Of a stretch of DNA of 64,000 nucleotides, positions 38,445 through 46,643 are shown piece after piece (position 1 is the stretch's first letter; the number at the start of each line of letters is the position of its first letter). The position numbers and the translations under genes are program-made. Source of the DNA: Ga0077555 sp046154645. GTDB lineage: Bacteria > Pseudomonadota > Alphaproteobacteria > Rhizobiales > Hyphomicrobiaceae. The notes beneath the pieces were generated by a model. That model did no database searches. It saw only the letters and a program-made list of their open reading frames with translations, and was not told the DNA's origin. The stretch spans positions 62,001 to 126,000 of the forward strand of contig JBJXDZ010000098.1 of the NCBI GenBank assembly GCA_046154645.1. The letters run 5' to 3'.

Positions 38445-39227
38445 ATGCGGGTTCTTTCATTTATGGCGGCGCTCGGAGGTCTCTTGGCAGGCCTTACCGG
38501 GACGCACGGCGGCCTCACGCCAGCATCGGCCCAGGAGCAGCGCGTTAGCGCGTTGACTCAACCGAAGGTCAAAGCTGTGCTGGAGTTGTATACAAGCCAG
38601 GGGTGCTCGTCCTGCCCCCCAGCCGACGTGCTGCTGGAAAGCTATACCAAGCGCGCGGACATCGTGGCGCTGTCCTTCTCCGTCGACTACTGGGACTATC
38701 TCGGTTGGAAGGATACGCTGGCCAATCCGAAGTTCACGGCCCGCCAGAAGTACTACGCCAAGCATCGGGGCGATGGGCGGGTTTACACGCCGCAGGTCGT
38801 GGTGAACGGCCTCTCGCACGCGGTCGGCAACAGCGCCCGCGAGATCGATCAGGCCATTGAAGCGACGCAGAAGGCGTTCGCCAAATCACAGGTGCCGGTC
38901 AGCGTCAGGATGGAGGCCGAACGGCTGATCATCGAAGCTGGCGCCGCAACGGTTGGCGATGGCGCCCAGGACGCGACCATCTGGCTGGCCGTCATCCAGC
39001 CCGTGGTGGAGGTTGCGGTTCGATCCGGTGAGAATCGCGGCAAGTCGCTTCGCTATCACAATGTGGTGCGCGAAATGACGCCGGTCGGCATGTGGTCGGG
39101 TAAGGCGCTGACTGTACGCCTCGACCGGGACACAGTGAAACTCCCGGAAACGGACAGCGCCGCGGTGATCATCCAGGCCGGCAAGGCAGGGCCGATCCTT
39201 GGCGCCGCCATGATCCCCAAGCTGTAA
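38445..39227 (+). CDS. DUF1223 thioredoxin-like exported protein
   Basis: The 260-residue product has an N-terminal signal sequence (FMAALGGLLAGLTGTHGGLTPASAQ) and a thioredoxin-like fold with a CxxC pair in SQGCSSCPPAD, then VDYWDYLGWKD and YTPQVVVNG, all diagnostic of DUF1223. The ATG at 38445 is chosen because it places the signal peptide at the N terminus; an in-frame ATG at 38355 would add a Cys-rich 30-residue leader. Function is unknown; a periplasmic thiol role is inferred from the fold. Confidence 0.85.
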   Translation: MRVLSFMAALGGLLAGLTGTHGGLTPASAQEQRVSALTQPKVKAVLELYTSQGCSSCPPADVLLESYTKRADIVALSFSVDYWDYLGWKDTLANPKFTARQKYYAKHRGDGRVYTPQVVVNGLSHAVGNSAREIDQAIEATQKAFAKSQVPVSVRMEAERLIIEAGAATVGDGAQDATIWLAVIQPVVEVAVRSGENRGKSLRYHNVVREMTPVGMWSGKALTVRLDRDTVKLPETDSAAVIIQAGKAGPILGAAMIPKL

Positions 39228-39360
39228 GCAGGCGTAGCTCTGCAAACGCCCATGCAACGGGCGCAGGGTGACGCCGCGCAGCGCCTGTGACACAACTCCC
39301 GCAGATCTCGGCGCGGCCGCATAGAGGGCCGCAGTCTGCTATCGACCAGGGAGTTGATCA

Positions 39361-40593
39361 ATGTCCGTCCAAGGCCTGCTCGCCGGTTTGCGCATCATCG
39401 AGGGTTCGGCATTCGTCGCAGCACCTCTCGGCGGCATGACGCTCGCCCAACTCGGCGCCGATGTCATCCGCTTCGACGACATCCAGGGCGGCCTCGATGC
39501 CGATCGCTGGCCGGTGACCGCCGAAGGCAAAAGCATCTACTGGGCGAGCCTCAACAAGGGTAAACGCTCCTTCGCCGTCGACCTCAAATCACCTGCAGGG
39601 CGCGAGCTGATCACGGCGCTCATCACGCTGCCGGGCCCCGATGCCGGCATCTTCTCCACCAACCTGCCGGTGGCGCGCGGCTGGCTCGCCTTCGACACGC
39701 TGAAGGCCAAGCGGGCCGATCTCATCGCGCTCAACATCATCGGTGCTCACGACGACACCCCGCAGGTCGATTACACGGTGAACGCCGTTGCGGGCTTCCC
39801 CATGATCACGGGGCCGGTTGGCCACACGGGTCCCGTCAATCACGTGCTGCCCGGCTGGGACATCGCCACGGGCTATGCGGCAGCGCTTGGCTTGCTCGCC
39901 GCCGAACGGCACCGGTCGCGGACAGGGCAAGGCCAATTGGTGCGTCTCGCCCTGCAGGACGTGGCATTGGCGGCAACCGCGGCGCTCGGCTTCTTCGGCG
40001 AGGCCGAAATCAACAAACAAGATCGCGGCCGTTACGGCAACGATGTGTTCGGCACCTACATCAAGGACTTCCCCACCAAGGACGGGCGCCATCTGGTGCT
40101 GTGCATCCTGACCGAGCGGCAGCTGGCCGCCATGGGCGCCGCGGGCGGCTTTGCCGACGCCTTCAAACAGCTCGAGCGCGACAAGGGCATCGACCTCAAA
40201 GAGGAGGGACACCGCTGGGCGCACCGGCAGTCGATCACAGACATCATCGCGCCCTGGATCGCCAAGATGACGTTGGCGGAAGCAGGCCAGCAGTTGACCA
40301 AAGCCGGCGTCCTCTGGGGGCCCTACAAGCGGCCGAGCGAGCTTGTCGCCGGTGATCCCATACTGACCGCAAACCCGATGTTCTCACGCGTGATGCAGCC
40401 CGAGATCGGCACCGTGTGGTCTGCCGCCTCGCCCTACGATTTCAAGGCCGTGACGCGACTGCCGGCCAAACCAGCCCCCCGGCTCGGCCAGCACACCGAC
40501 GAGATCCTGTCGGGATTGCTCAAACTCTCTGACGCCGAGATCGCCAGGCTGCATGATGCCAAGGTCGTCGCAGGCCCCCGCCGCCAGCACTGA
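39361..40593 (+). CDS. CaiB/BaiF family (class III) CoA-transferase
   Basis: The 410-residue enzyme belongs to the formyl-CoA/carnitine CoA-transferase family, which move CoA between carboxylic acids through an aspartyl intermediate. Family features include LAGLRIIEGSAFVAAPLGGMTLAQLGADVIRFD at the N terminus and the WASLNKGKRSFAVDLK and YAAALGLLAAERHRSRTGQGQ segments. AGGGAG precedes the ATG. It lies between DUF1223 and proC on the same strand; the substrate is not evident. Confidence 0.93.
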   Translation: MSVQGLLAGLRIIEGSAFVAAPLGGMTLAQLGADVIRFDDIQGGLDADRWPVTAEGKSIYWASLNKGKRSFAVDLKSPAGRELITALITLPGPDAGIFSTNLPVARGWLAFDTLKAKRADLIALNIIGAHDDTPQVDYTVNAVAGFPMITGPVGHTGPVNHVLPGWDIATGYAAALGLLAAERHRSRTGQGQLVRLALQDVALAATAALGFFGEAEINKQDRGRYGNDVFGTYIKDFPTKDGRHLVLCILTERQLAAMGAAGGFADAFKQLERDKGIDLKEEGHRWAHRQSITDIIAPWIAKMTLAEAGQQLTKAGVLWGPYKRPSELVAGDPILTANPMFSRVMQPEIGTVWSAASPYDFKAVTRLPAKPAPRLGQHTDEILSGLLKLSDAEIARLHDAKVVAGPRRQH

Positions 40594-40732
40594 TCGATCG
40601 GTCGCGCCCCAGCTGTGACCGACAACGGCTGCCGGCTCGGACCAGCCGCAAAAAATTCAACTCGCCCTGGGCGGGCCTGATCCTTAGACTCGCCAGTCAT
40701 CTACATCGTGCATCCAACGCAGGAGAAGCAAC

Positions 40733-41557
40733 GTGGCCTTGGCCCTTGAAGGTGACCTGATCCTCGCCGGCGCCGGCAACATGGGCGGCGCCATGCTGGC
40801 TGGCTGGCTCACGGGCGGCCTCGATCCCAAGCGCATCCTGGTTCAGGATCCTGCCCCGCCACCACGCATCGCCGAATTGCTGAAACTGCATGGCGTCGCC
40901 AGCTATGCGGCACTGCCCAAACGCGATGCCCCACCGGCCGTCCTGCTGATGGCCGTCAAGCCGCAGATCATGGACGATGTCTTCCCGGGCCTCGCCAAAA
41001 TTGCCGGTCCCAAGACCGTCGTGCTCTCGGTCGCTGCCGGCAAGACCATCGCCAGCTTCGAGCAGCATCTCCCCAAAGGCACGGCCGTCGTGCGCTCAAT
41101 CCCGAACACACCGGCAGCCGTTGGTCGCGGTATCACAGTTTGCACCGCCAACGCCCACGTCACCCCCGCGCAGCGCGCCACCTGCGATGCACTGCTCGCA
41201 GCCGTCGGCGAGGTGGGCTGGGTCGACGATGAAGCCCTGATCGATCCGGTAACGGCTGTGTCGGGTTCCGGTCCCGCCTACGTCTTCTATCTGACTGAGT
41301 GTTTGGCCGAAGCCGGTGTCAAAGCCGGTCTCGCCCCGGACCTGGCCCTGCGCCTCGCCCGCGCCACCGTCTCCGGCTCTGGCGAGTTGATGCACCGCTC
41401 CGATCTCGGTCCCGATCAATTGCGCAAGAACGTCACCTCGCCCAACGGCACAACGTTTGCTGCGCTGCAGGTGCTCATGAGCGACAAGGGCCTGGCCCCG
41501 CTCATGACCGAAGCCGTGCTTGCTGCCACCAAACGTTCGCGCGAGCTGGCGAAGTAG
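40733..41557 (+). CDS. proC: Pyrroline-5-carboxylate reductase
   Basis: The 274-residue enzyme reduces pyrroline-5-carboxylate to proline. It has the dinucleotide motif AGAGNMGGAML, the VRSIPNTPAAVGRG stretch and the C-terminal signature VSGSGPAYVFYL. Translation starts at GTG 40733 with AGGAGA upstream. Together with PutA at 10514 the cell can both make and degrade proline, though the genes are unlinked. Confidence 0.96.
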   Translation: MALALEGDLILAGAGNMGGAMLAGWLTGGLDPKRILVQDPAPPPRIAELLKLHGVASYAALPKRDAPPAVLLMAVKPQIMDDVFPGLAKIAGPKTVVLSVAAGKTIASFEQHLPKGTAVVRSIPNTPAAVGRGITVCTANAHVTPAQRATCDALLAAVGEVGWVDDEALIDPVTAVSGSGPAYVFYLTECLAEAGVKAGLAPDLALRLARATVSGSGELMHRSDLGPDQLRKNVTSPNGTTFAALQVLMSDKGLAPLMTEAVLAATKRSRELAK

Positions 41558-41639
41558 TCGAACGTCGCCGCTAGGGCGCCATTGGATCCGCTGCCCGTTA
41601 CACTGTAGCGCCGGTGAGCCCACACACTACATTGGTGCT

Positions 41640-41850
41640 GACTCTTGACCGTGAACTCGCCGCTTGTTTCCCCCTCCCATCAGGGGAGGGGCCAGGGGGG
41701 GGTGTCGAACTGGGAGCAACGATAGCCGTGAAAACCGCAAGTCAGCAGCTCACACCTAACTTCGCTCAATCATCTTCTCCCCACCCCTAACCCCTCCCCG
41801 CTAGGGAGGGGGACGTGGACTTGATCGACGTCTTGTGGCAACAGCGCTGA
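41640..41850. repeat. MITE-like dispersed repeat, copy A
   Basis: The stretch after proC holds two GC-rich palindromes, CCCCTCCC/GGGAGGGG at 41671-41691 and at 41791-41811, each an 8-bp perfect stem with a 5-base loop, in opposite orientation. The left flank (41640-41680) is an inverted match to 49905-49945, and the right flank (41783-41850) matches 49953-50018. The rest of the 41558-41896 gap carries no gene. Confidence 0.7.
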
Positions 41851-41896
41851 CAGCACAAGACACGGCAAGCCAAAACACGCAAAAGGACGACACGAC

Positions 41897-42754
41897 ATGG
41901 CAAAGTTGGCGGTGAAACGCTTGCCCGGCGGCATCGGCTGCGAGATCGAGAACCTGGATCTGCGCTGGCTCGACGACAGCGGTTTCGACACCATCGAGAG
42001 CGCGCTGCACGAGCACCTGGTGGCAATCCTGCCGGCGCAATCCATCGGCCCGAAATCGTTCCTGGGGCTGGCGCAGCGATTCGGCAAGCCCGAGCCGCAC
42101 GTGATCGATCAGTTCCATCATCCCGTCGATCCGAACATCCTGATCCTCTCCAACAAGACCGACGCTAAGGGCCAACCCATCGGCCTCGCGGACGGCGGCA
42201 CCTACTTCCACACCGACTATTCGTATCTAGCGACACCCGCCCGCTGCACGCTGCTCTTCGCGCAGGAGATCCCGGGCGGCAAAGCCGGCACCACCTTTGC
42301 CAACCAACGCAAGGCCTACGAGGACTTGCCCGACGCCACCAAGGCGCGCATCGACGGCCTCGTCGCGCGCCACCACTATGGCAATCGCGACAACCTCGAT
42401 GAAGCGAGCCGCACGGCCGCGTCGACCCTCAATGACGATCAGAAAGCCAAGATGAGCTGGGTGCGCCATCCCCTCGTGCGCAAGCATCCGCACACCGGCA
42501 AGCCGTCGCTCTATGCCGTCTCGGGCTCGTCCTTCGGCATCGAAGGCATGGGCGACAATGAAGGCCGCGCCCTGCTCGACGACCTGAAAACTCACGCCAC
42601 GCAGGAGAAATACTGCGCCACGCCGACCTACAAACCCGGCGACGTCATCATCTGGGACAACTGCTCGCTCCTCCACGCGGCGCCCCTCGTCGACGCCGAC
42701 AAGCCACGTACGCTGTGGCGCATCACAGTGAAAGAAGCGGGACCGACGCTATGA
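41897..42754 (+). CDS. TauD/TfdA family 2-oxoglutarate-dependent dioxygenase
   Basis: The 285-residue non-heme iron enzyme shows the facial triad HxD (YFHTDYSY) and the distal His (NCSLLHAAP), and the 2-oxoglutarate arginine in RTLWRITV. Family members hydroxylate taurine, phenoxyacetates, sulfonates or similar acids; the substrate here is unknown. AAGGA precedes the ATG. The stop overlaps the crotonase start by four bases (ATGA), so the two are coupled and probably act in one pathway. Confidence 0.93.
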   Translation: MAKLAVKRLPGGIGCEIENLDLRWLDDSGFDTIESALHEHLVAILPAQSIGPKSFLGLAQRFGKPEPHVIDQFHHPVDPNILILSNKTDAKGQPIGLADGGTYFHTDYSYLATPARCTLLFAQEIPGGKAGTTFANQRKAYEDLPDATKARIDGLVARHHYGNRDNLDEASRTAASTLNDDQKAKMSWVRHPLVRKHPHTGKPSLYAVSGSSFGIEGMGDNEGRALLDDLKTHATQEKYCATPTYKPGDVIIWDNCSLLHAAPLVDADKPRTLWRITVKEAGPTL

Positions 42755-43539
42755 GCCCACACGTCTCCAGCAAGGTGCTGATTGAGCGTGAAGGCCCGGT
42801 GGTGACTGTCATCATCAACCGTCCCGCCGTGCGCAACGCCGTCGATAACGAAACCGCAGAAGGCTTGGCCGAAGCCTTCAAGCTGTTCGAGTCCGACGAC
42901 ACCGCCAAAGTCGCCGTGCTTTGGGGCGCCGGTGGGTCCTTCTGCGCCGGGGCCGATCTCAAATCCGTTGCATCTGGTGAACGCCTGCAGCGCTACAAAA
43001 ACGACGGCGATGGCCCGATGGGACCATCACGCCTGAAACTCTCCAAGCCCGTCATCGCCGCCGTGTCCGGATTTGCCGTCGCCGGCGGTCTCGAGTTGGC
43101 GATCTGGTGCGACCTGCGCGTCGTCGAGGCCGACGCCACCTTCGGCGTCTACTGCCGCCGCTGGGGCGTGCCCTTGATCGACGGCGGCACCGTGCGCTTG
43201 CCCCGCCTCATCGGCCAGAGCCGCGCCATGGACATGATCCTCACCGGCCGCGCCGTGAACGCCGAAGAAGCGCTGAGCTTCGGCCTCGCCAATCGCGTCG
43301 TGCCGAAGGGTGACGCCCGCCGCGCCGCCGAGACCATGGCCGCCGAAATCGCGCGCTTTCCCGAGCTGTGCATGCGCCTCGACCGCGCCTCCGTGCACCG
43401 CCAGTGGGAACTCCCCTTCGAGCACGCCATGCGCGCTGAATTCGCCGCTGGCGTCGAGGCCGTGCGCGCCGAAGGTCAGGCCGGCGCCGCCCGCTTCGCC
43501 GCCGGCAAAGGCCGTAGCGGCTCCTTCAGCGACATATGA
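42751..43539 (+). CDS. Crotonase/enoyl-CoA hydratase family protein
   Basis: The 262-residue protein has the oxyanion-hole segments GAGGSFCAGADLK and VSGFAVAGGLELAIWCDLRV. The region that usually carries the catalytic Glu pair reads FGVYCRRWGVPLIDGGT, so classical hydratase chemistry is uncertain and another crotonase reaction (hydrolysis, isomerisation) is possible. The ATGA overlap ties it to the upstream dioxygenase. The duplicated cassette border begins two bases after its stop codon. Confidence 0.9.
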   Translation: MSPHVSSKVLIEREGPVVTVIINRPAVRNAVDNETAEGLAEAFKLFESDDTAKVAVLWGAGGSFCAGADLKSVASGERLQRYKNDGDGPMGPSRLKLSKPVIAAVSGFAVAGGLELAIWCDLRVVEADATFGVYCRRWGVPLIDGGTVRLPRLIGQSRAMDMILTGRAVNAEEALSFGLANRVVPKGDARRAAETMAAEIARFPELCMRLDRASVHRQWELPFEHAMRAEFAAGVEAVRAEGQAGAARFAAGKGRSGSFSDI

Positions 43540-43540
43540 T

Positions 43541-43560
43541 TGCCCATCCTGCGAGGGTCG
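43541..43560. repeat. Direct repeat copy 1 at the left edge of the low-GC cassette
   Basis: tgcccatcctgcgagggtcg matches 44823-44842 at 19 of 20 positions (17 contiguous). The downstream copy forms the ribosome binding site of the epoxide hydrolase gene. The pair encloses the two-gene cassette 43561-44822. Confidence 0.75.
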
Positions 43561-43572
43561 GAAACAACAGCG

Positions 43573-44082
43573 ATGGCAGCATCTTCCGACATAAGGTTAC
43601 TTGTCGATGCGCTTCTTGCAACCGACAAGCAGCCAATAGGGCAAGCAGTCTGGGTTGCGGAACATCGCGAAGGGGACCAGCGTCTCCTATATCCTCTGCT
43701 CGTAGATGGCGAGGTAAGTGACGCAACTTTGACCTTAATCGCCTATCCGAGAAATCCGAGCCTTCGATTTCGGCTCGTGCTTTCTTATGGTCGAGCAATT
43801 TGGCGCCTCGACTTCACTGACGACGAAGAGCATTATAATTCATTCAATCGCCCGTCCGATCTTGAGCTGGGCCCTTTTCAGGTCCCCCACTATCACGCAT
43901 GGCCTGACAATCGGCGATTCGCAACGGCAACATCGTTGCCAGATAGACTTGAAAATGCTAGGATTTTAGACGCGAACCTTCGAACGTTTGACAATACATT
44001 TCGATGGTTTTGCGGCCAAACAAGGATCGACATCTCGGATTCTGGCGTCCCTTCACTGCCAACTACGGATCGACTCCTATGA
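43573..44082 (+). CDS. Cassette protein 1, hypothetical (possibly DUF6978-like)
   Basis: The 169-residue protein has no signal sequence or membrane helix. Beta-rich stretches (LTLIAYPRNPSLRFRLVLSYGRAIWRLDF) precede a conserved-looking HYHAWPDNRRF segment and a helical tail (FDNTFRWFCGQTRID). The pattern recalls DUF6978-type proteins that occur beside DUF1828 proteins, but this is from memory and uncertain. ATG 43573 is the first start inside the cassette; an in-frame TTG at 43540 lies in the repeat. The stop overlaps the next start (ATGA), so the pair is translationally coupled. Confidence 0.7.
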   Translation: MAASSDIRLLVDALLATDKQPIGQAVWVAEHREGDQRLLYPLLVDGEVSDATLTLIAYPRNPSLRFRLVLSYGRAIWRLDFTDDEEHYNSFNRPSDLELGPFQVPHYHAWPDNRRFATATSLPDRLENARILDANLRTFDNTFRWFCGQTRIDISDSGVPSLPTTDRLL

Positions 44083-44819
44083 GCGTTATAGACATCGTTA
44101 AACACTCCTTTGATGCTGGACCTTCTATGACCGTAGTCGAACGCGGCGTCCGCGTCTCCACGCATTGTCTGTATCCGTCTAATTCGTCTGTAATGGTAAC
44201 CGTAGTTCAGTGGGGCGATTTCTATAGAGTGGATGATGCTGGCGCCGCATTGGACGAAGTATCTCAGTCCATCCAGACCGAGCAAAATCTTAAGAGCATG
44301 ATGAGAGGGATCGTGAAGCGCCGCGGATGCGACCTCACTGATCGAGGCGAGATCATCTCTCCGATGGTCAGCTATTCAGATCTAAGGGCAGCAATAGTTT
44401 TGGTTGCCAACGCGTCCAAAACGGCAGCTGAGTACCTATTGGCGAATGCTCGGCCACCCAGGCGCGACTTTAAGAAGGCCATTGAGGACATCCTCAATCT
44501 GAAATTCAAAGATAAGTGGAGTCGCAACGGGAAAATAGCCGGAGCCAGCACAAAGGAGCATGGTTTTGACTATGTCGTTAACATCAGCGGCGGTCGTCAA
44601 CTTGCACTTGATTTTGTCATGCCAGATGCCAACTCGGTGAATTCGGCGGTGGTAGCCCACCTCGACGTCAGGATGAAGAATGCTCCAAATTTGGAGCAGC
44701 GGATCGTCTACGACGACATGCAGCCATGGAGATCATCGGACATCGAACTCCTGAAGGCAGGAGCGAGACCTGTGCCATTTAGCTCACTCCGACAGTCGCT
44801 TGAAAAGCTCGCCGCATAG
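44079..44819 (+). CDS. Cassette protein 2, hypothetical (DUF1828/DUF1829-like)
   Basis: The 246-residue protein appears to have two domains. The N-terminal half (about 1-95: VVQWGDFYRVDDAGAALDEV, then RRGCDLTDRGEIIS) fits the DUF1828 pattern, in which a short sheet is followed by a D-x-G turn. The C-terminal half (about 130-240: FDYVVNISGGRQLALDFVMP, DDMQPW) fits the DUF1829 pattern. Neither has a known biochemical role; both turn up in accessory and defence-rich regions. It has no own ribosome binding site and relies on the ATGA overlap with protein 1. Family assignment is tentative. Confidence 0.72.
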   Translation: MSVIDIVKHSFDAGPSMTVVERGVRVSTHCLYPSNSSVMVTVVQWGDFYRVDDAGAALDEVSQSIQTEQNLKSMMRGIVKRRGCDLTDRGEIISPMVSYSDLRAAIVLVANASKTAAEYLLANARPPRRDFKKAIEDILNLKFKDKWSRNGKIAGASTKEHGFDYVVNISGGRQLALDFVMPDANSVNSAVVAHLDVRMKNAPNLEQRIVYDDMQPWRSSDIELLKAGARPVPFSSLRQSLEKLAA

Positions 44820-44822
44820 CTT

Positions 44823-44842
44823 TGTCCATCCTGCGAGGGTCG
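44823..44842. repeat. Direct repeat copy 2 at the right edge of the low-GC cassette
   Basis: tgtccatcctgcgagggtcg differs from 43541-43560 at one position. It supplies the GAGGG ribosome binding site for the hydrolase ATG at 44845, showing that the repeat is host sequence kept intact at the right border. Confidence 0.75.
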
Positions 44843-44844
44843 CC

Positions 44845-45762
44845 ATGAGTGCCACCTGCCAATTTCACCATGACTACGCCGAGGTCGGCGAGGTGATGCT
44901 GCACTATGTGACGGCAGGTGACGGGGTCAGACCCTTGGGTCTGACCCCATCTCAGGCGCAATCGAGCAAGCCGCCCGTCGTCCTCCTGCACGGCTGGCCG
45001 CAGACCTGGTACGAGTGGCGCCACATCATGCCGGCGCTGGCTGAGCGCTACACCGTCATTGCGCCCGATCTGCGCGGCCTCGGCGATTCATCGCGCCCGC
45101 TCACGGGCTACGACAAACGCACCGTCGCCAACGACGTCTGGCGTCTCGTCACCGAAAAGCTCGGCCACAAGACATTCCATCTCGTCGGCCACGACTGGGG
45201 CGGCCCGACCGCCTTTGCGCTCGCCTCGCAACATCCAGATGCCATTCAAACACTCGCCATCATCGACGTCGTCATTCCCGGCGACGGCGGCGAGTTCAGC
45301 GAAGGCGGCCGGCGCTGGCATCACCAGTTCCACATCACGCCCGACCTGCCCGAAGCCTTGGTGCAGGGCCGCGAGCGCCTCTATCTGCAGTGGTTCTACC
45401 AGACCTTCTGCTACAAGCCCGGCGCCATTCCCGATGCCGGCCTCGACGAGTACGTGCGCACCTACAGCCAGCCGGGTGCTTTGCGCGCGGGCTTTAATTT
45501 CTATCGCGCGCTGCCGCAGGATGCGAAGGACAATGCCGCCTGGCTCGCCAGTGGCGCGCGGCTCAACATGCCCGTGCTGGGCATTGCCGGCGGTGTCAGC
45601 TATCCGCACGGTCGCGGGCGTGGCGCCACCGTTGAAGCGAGTCTCAAGAACGTCGCCACCAACGTCAAAGCGATCGTGCTACCCGAGTGCGGCCACTTCG
45701 TTCCCGAGGAGCAACCGGAGGCCGTAACGCGCCTCTTGCTCGAACATTTCGCCATAGCATGA
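44845..45762 (+). CDS. Alpha/beta hydrolase, epoxide hydrolase type
   Basis: The 305-residue enzyme has the oxyanion HGWPQTWYEW motif, the nucleophile elbow VGHDWGGP (Asp nucleophile, as in epoxide hydrolases and dehalogenases) and the catalytic His in PECGHFVPEEQP. Between the N-terminal LHYVTAGDG and PPVVLLHGW, where family members join directly, about 15 residues (VRPLGLTPSQAQSSK) are inserted, encoded by a perfect DNA palindrome at 44923-44948. The gene probably belonged to the dioxygenase-crotonase operon before the cassette at 43561-44822 inserted. Confidence 0.92.
   Translation: MSATCQFHHDYAEVGEVMLHYVTAGDGVRPLGLTPSQAQSSKPPVVLLHGWPQTWYEWRHIMPALAERYTVIAPDLRGLGDSSRPLTGYDKRTVANDVWRLVTEKLGHKTFHLVGHDWGGPTAFALASQHPDAIQTLAIIDVVIPGDGGEFSEGGRRWHHQFHITPDLPEALVQGRERLYLQWFYQTFCYKPGAIPDAGLDEYVRTYSQPGALRAGFNFYRALPQDAKDNAAWLASGARLNMPVLGIAGGVSYPHGRGRGATVEASLKNVATNVKAIVLPECGHFVPEEQPEAVTRLLLEHFAIA
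44923..44948. repeat. REP-like palindrome inserted in frame in the hydrolase gene
   Basis: GGGGTCAGACCC (44923-44934) and GGGTCTGACCCC (44937-44948) are perfect 12-bp arms around TT. The palindrome lies in a stretch that is extra relative to related hydrolases and keeps the reading frame open. Confidence 0.75.
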
Positions 45763-45766
45763 TGCG

Positions 45767-46585
45767 CTATCGCCCGCGCGACCAGAACGGCAACAGCAAC
45801 GACCAGCCAAGCTCCGTCGGCGCCTTTGATTGATACTGCGGCAGCCCGATTGTCATGGCCTCGTGGCCAGCAGCAGGCTGCGCCACGTAGGTCGCAAACA
45901 GGCGGTCCCAGATCGACAGGTTAAAACCGAAGTTCCGGTGATGCTCTCCCGGGTCGACCGAATGATGCACGCGGTGCATGTCCGGTGTCACAACCACCGT
46001 GCGCAGCAGCCGATCCAGCCAAATGGGCAGTGTCACGTTGGCATGATTGAACATGGCGCAGCCATTCAGGATGATCTCGAATGCCAGCACCACGCCGGCG
46101 GGAACACCGAGTGCCAGCACCCACGCGATCTTCCACAGCATCGACAGTCCGATCTCGATGGGATGAAACCGGATCGCCGTCGTGACATCGAAATCGATAT
46201 CTGCGTGATGCACCTGATGCAGCCGCCACAACACGCCCAACCGATGCGAGGCGACGTGCTGCAGCCAGATGGCAAAATCAAGCACGACGAGACCACCCAA
46301 AACCACGGGCCAGCCTGAAATGCCGAGCCACGGCACAAGACCAAGGCCGTGCCGCTCGGCATAAGCGGCGGCAGCCACGGCCGCGAGCGGCACCGGCAAC
46401 ACGGCCAGCACACGCACCAGCAACCCGCCGAGGCCGACGATGGCCAGATTGGTGGTCCAGCGGCGCGATTTCCCGGCCGTCAAGAGCCGTCGCGGCGCCA
46501 GCACTTCCAGCACCGCCATGACGACAAAAACGCTGGCGAAAGCCAGCAGGCGCAACCACGGCTCAGACATATCGATCGTCGGCAT
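45767..46585 (-). CDS. Sterol desaturase / fatty acid hydroxylase family membrane protein
   Basis: The 272-residue di-iron membrane enzyme has four to five hydrophobic segments and the His clusters expected for the family: HVASH, HQVHH, then HRVHH with EHHRNFG near the C terminus. Such enzymes hydroxylate or desaturate lipids or sterol-like compounds; the substrate is not evident. GAGG lies five bases before ATG 46583-46585. It is convergent with the epoxide hydrolase, ending 4 bases away. Confidence 0.9.
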   Translation of the reverse strand: MPTIDMSEPWLRLLAFASVFVVMAVLEVLAPRRLLTAGKSRRWTTNLAIVGLGGLLVRVLAVLPVPLAAVAAAAYAERHGLGLVPWLGISGWPVVLGGLVVLDFAIWLQHVASHRLGVLWRLHQVHHADIDFDVTTAIRFHPIEIGLSMLWKIAWVLALGVPAGVVLAFEIILNGCAMFNHANVTLPIWLDRLLRTVVVTPDMHRVHHSVDPGEHHRNFGFNLSIWDRLFATYVAQPAAGHEAMTIGLPQYQSKAPTELGWSLLLPFWSRGR

Positions 46586-46643
46586 GCGGCCTCGCTCGGT
46601 CGATGGTCGTGAATATGGCAATCTCCGCGCTGCGCCCGTAACG

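Larger units (their letters stand above)
43561..44822. mobile_element. Putative integrase-less two-gene cassette inside an operon
   Basis: The 1262-bp segment is bounded by near-identical 20-bp direct repeats. It is clearly AT-richer than its flanks by eye (long AT-rich runs at 43720-44130 and 44380-44620) and splits an otherwise co-oriented dioxygenase-crotonase-hydrolase run. It holds two overlapping genes and almost nothing else: the first starts 12 bases after the left repeat and the second ends 3 bases before the right one. There is no recombinase, and no room for a promoter before the first gene, so transcription must come from the host operon. Confidence 0.55.
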
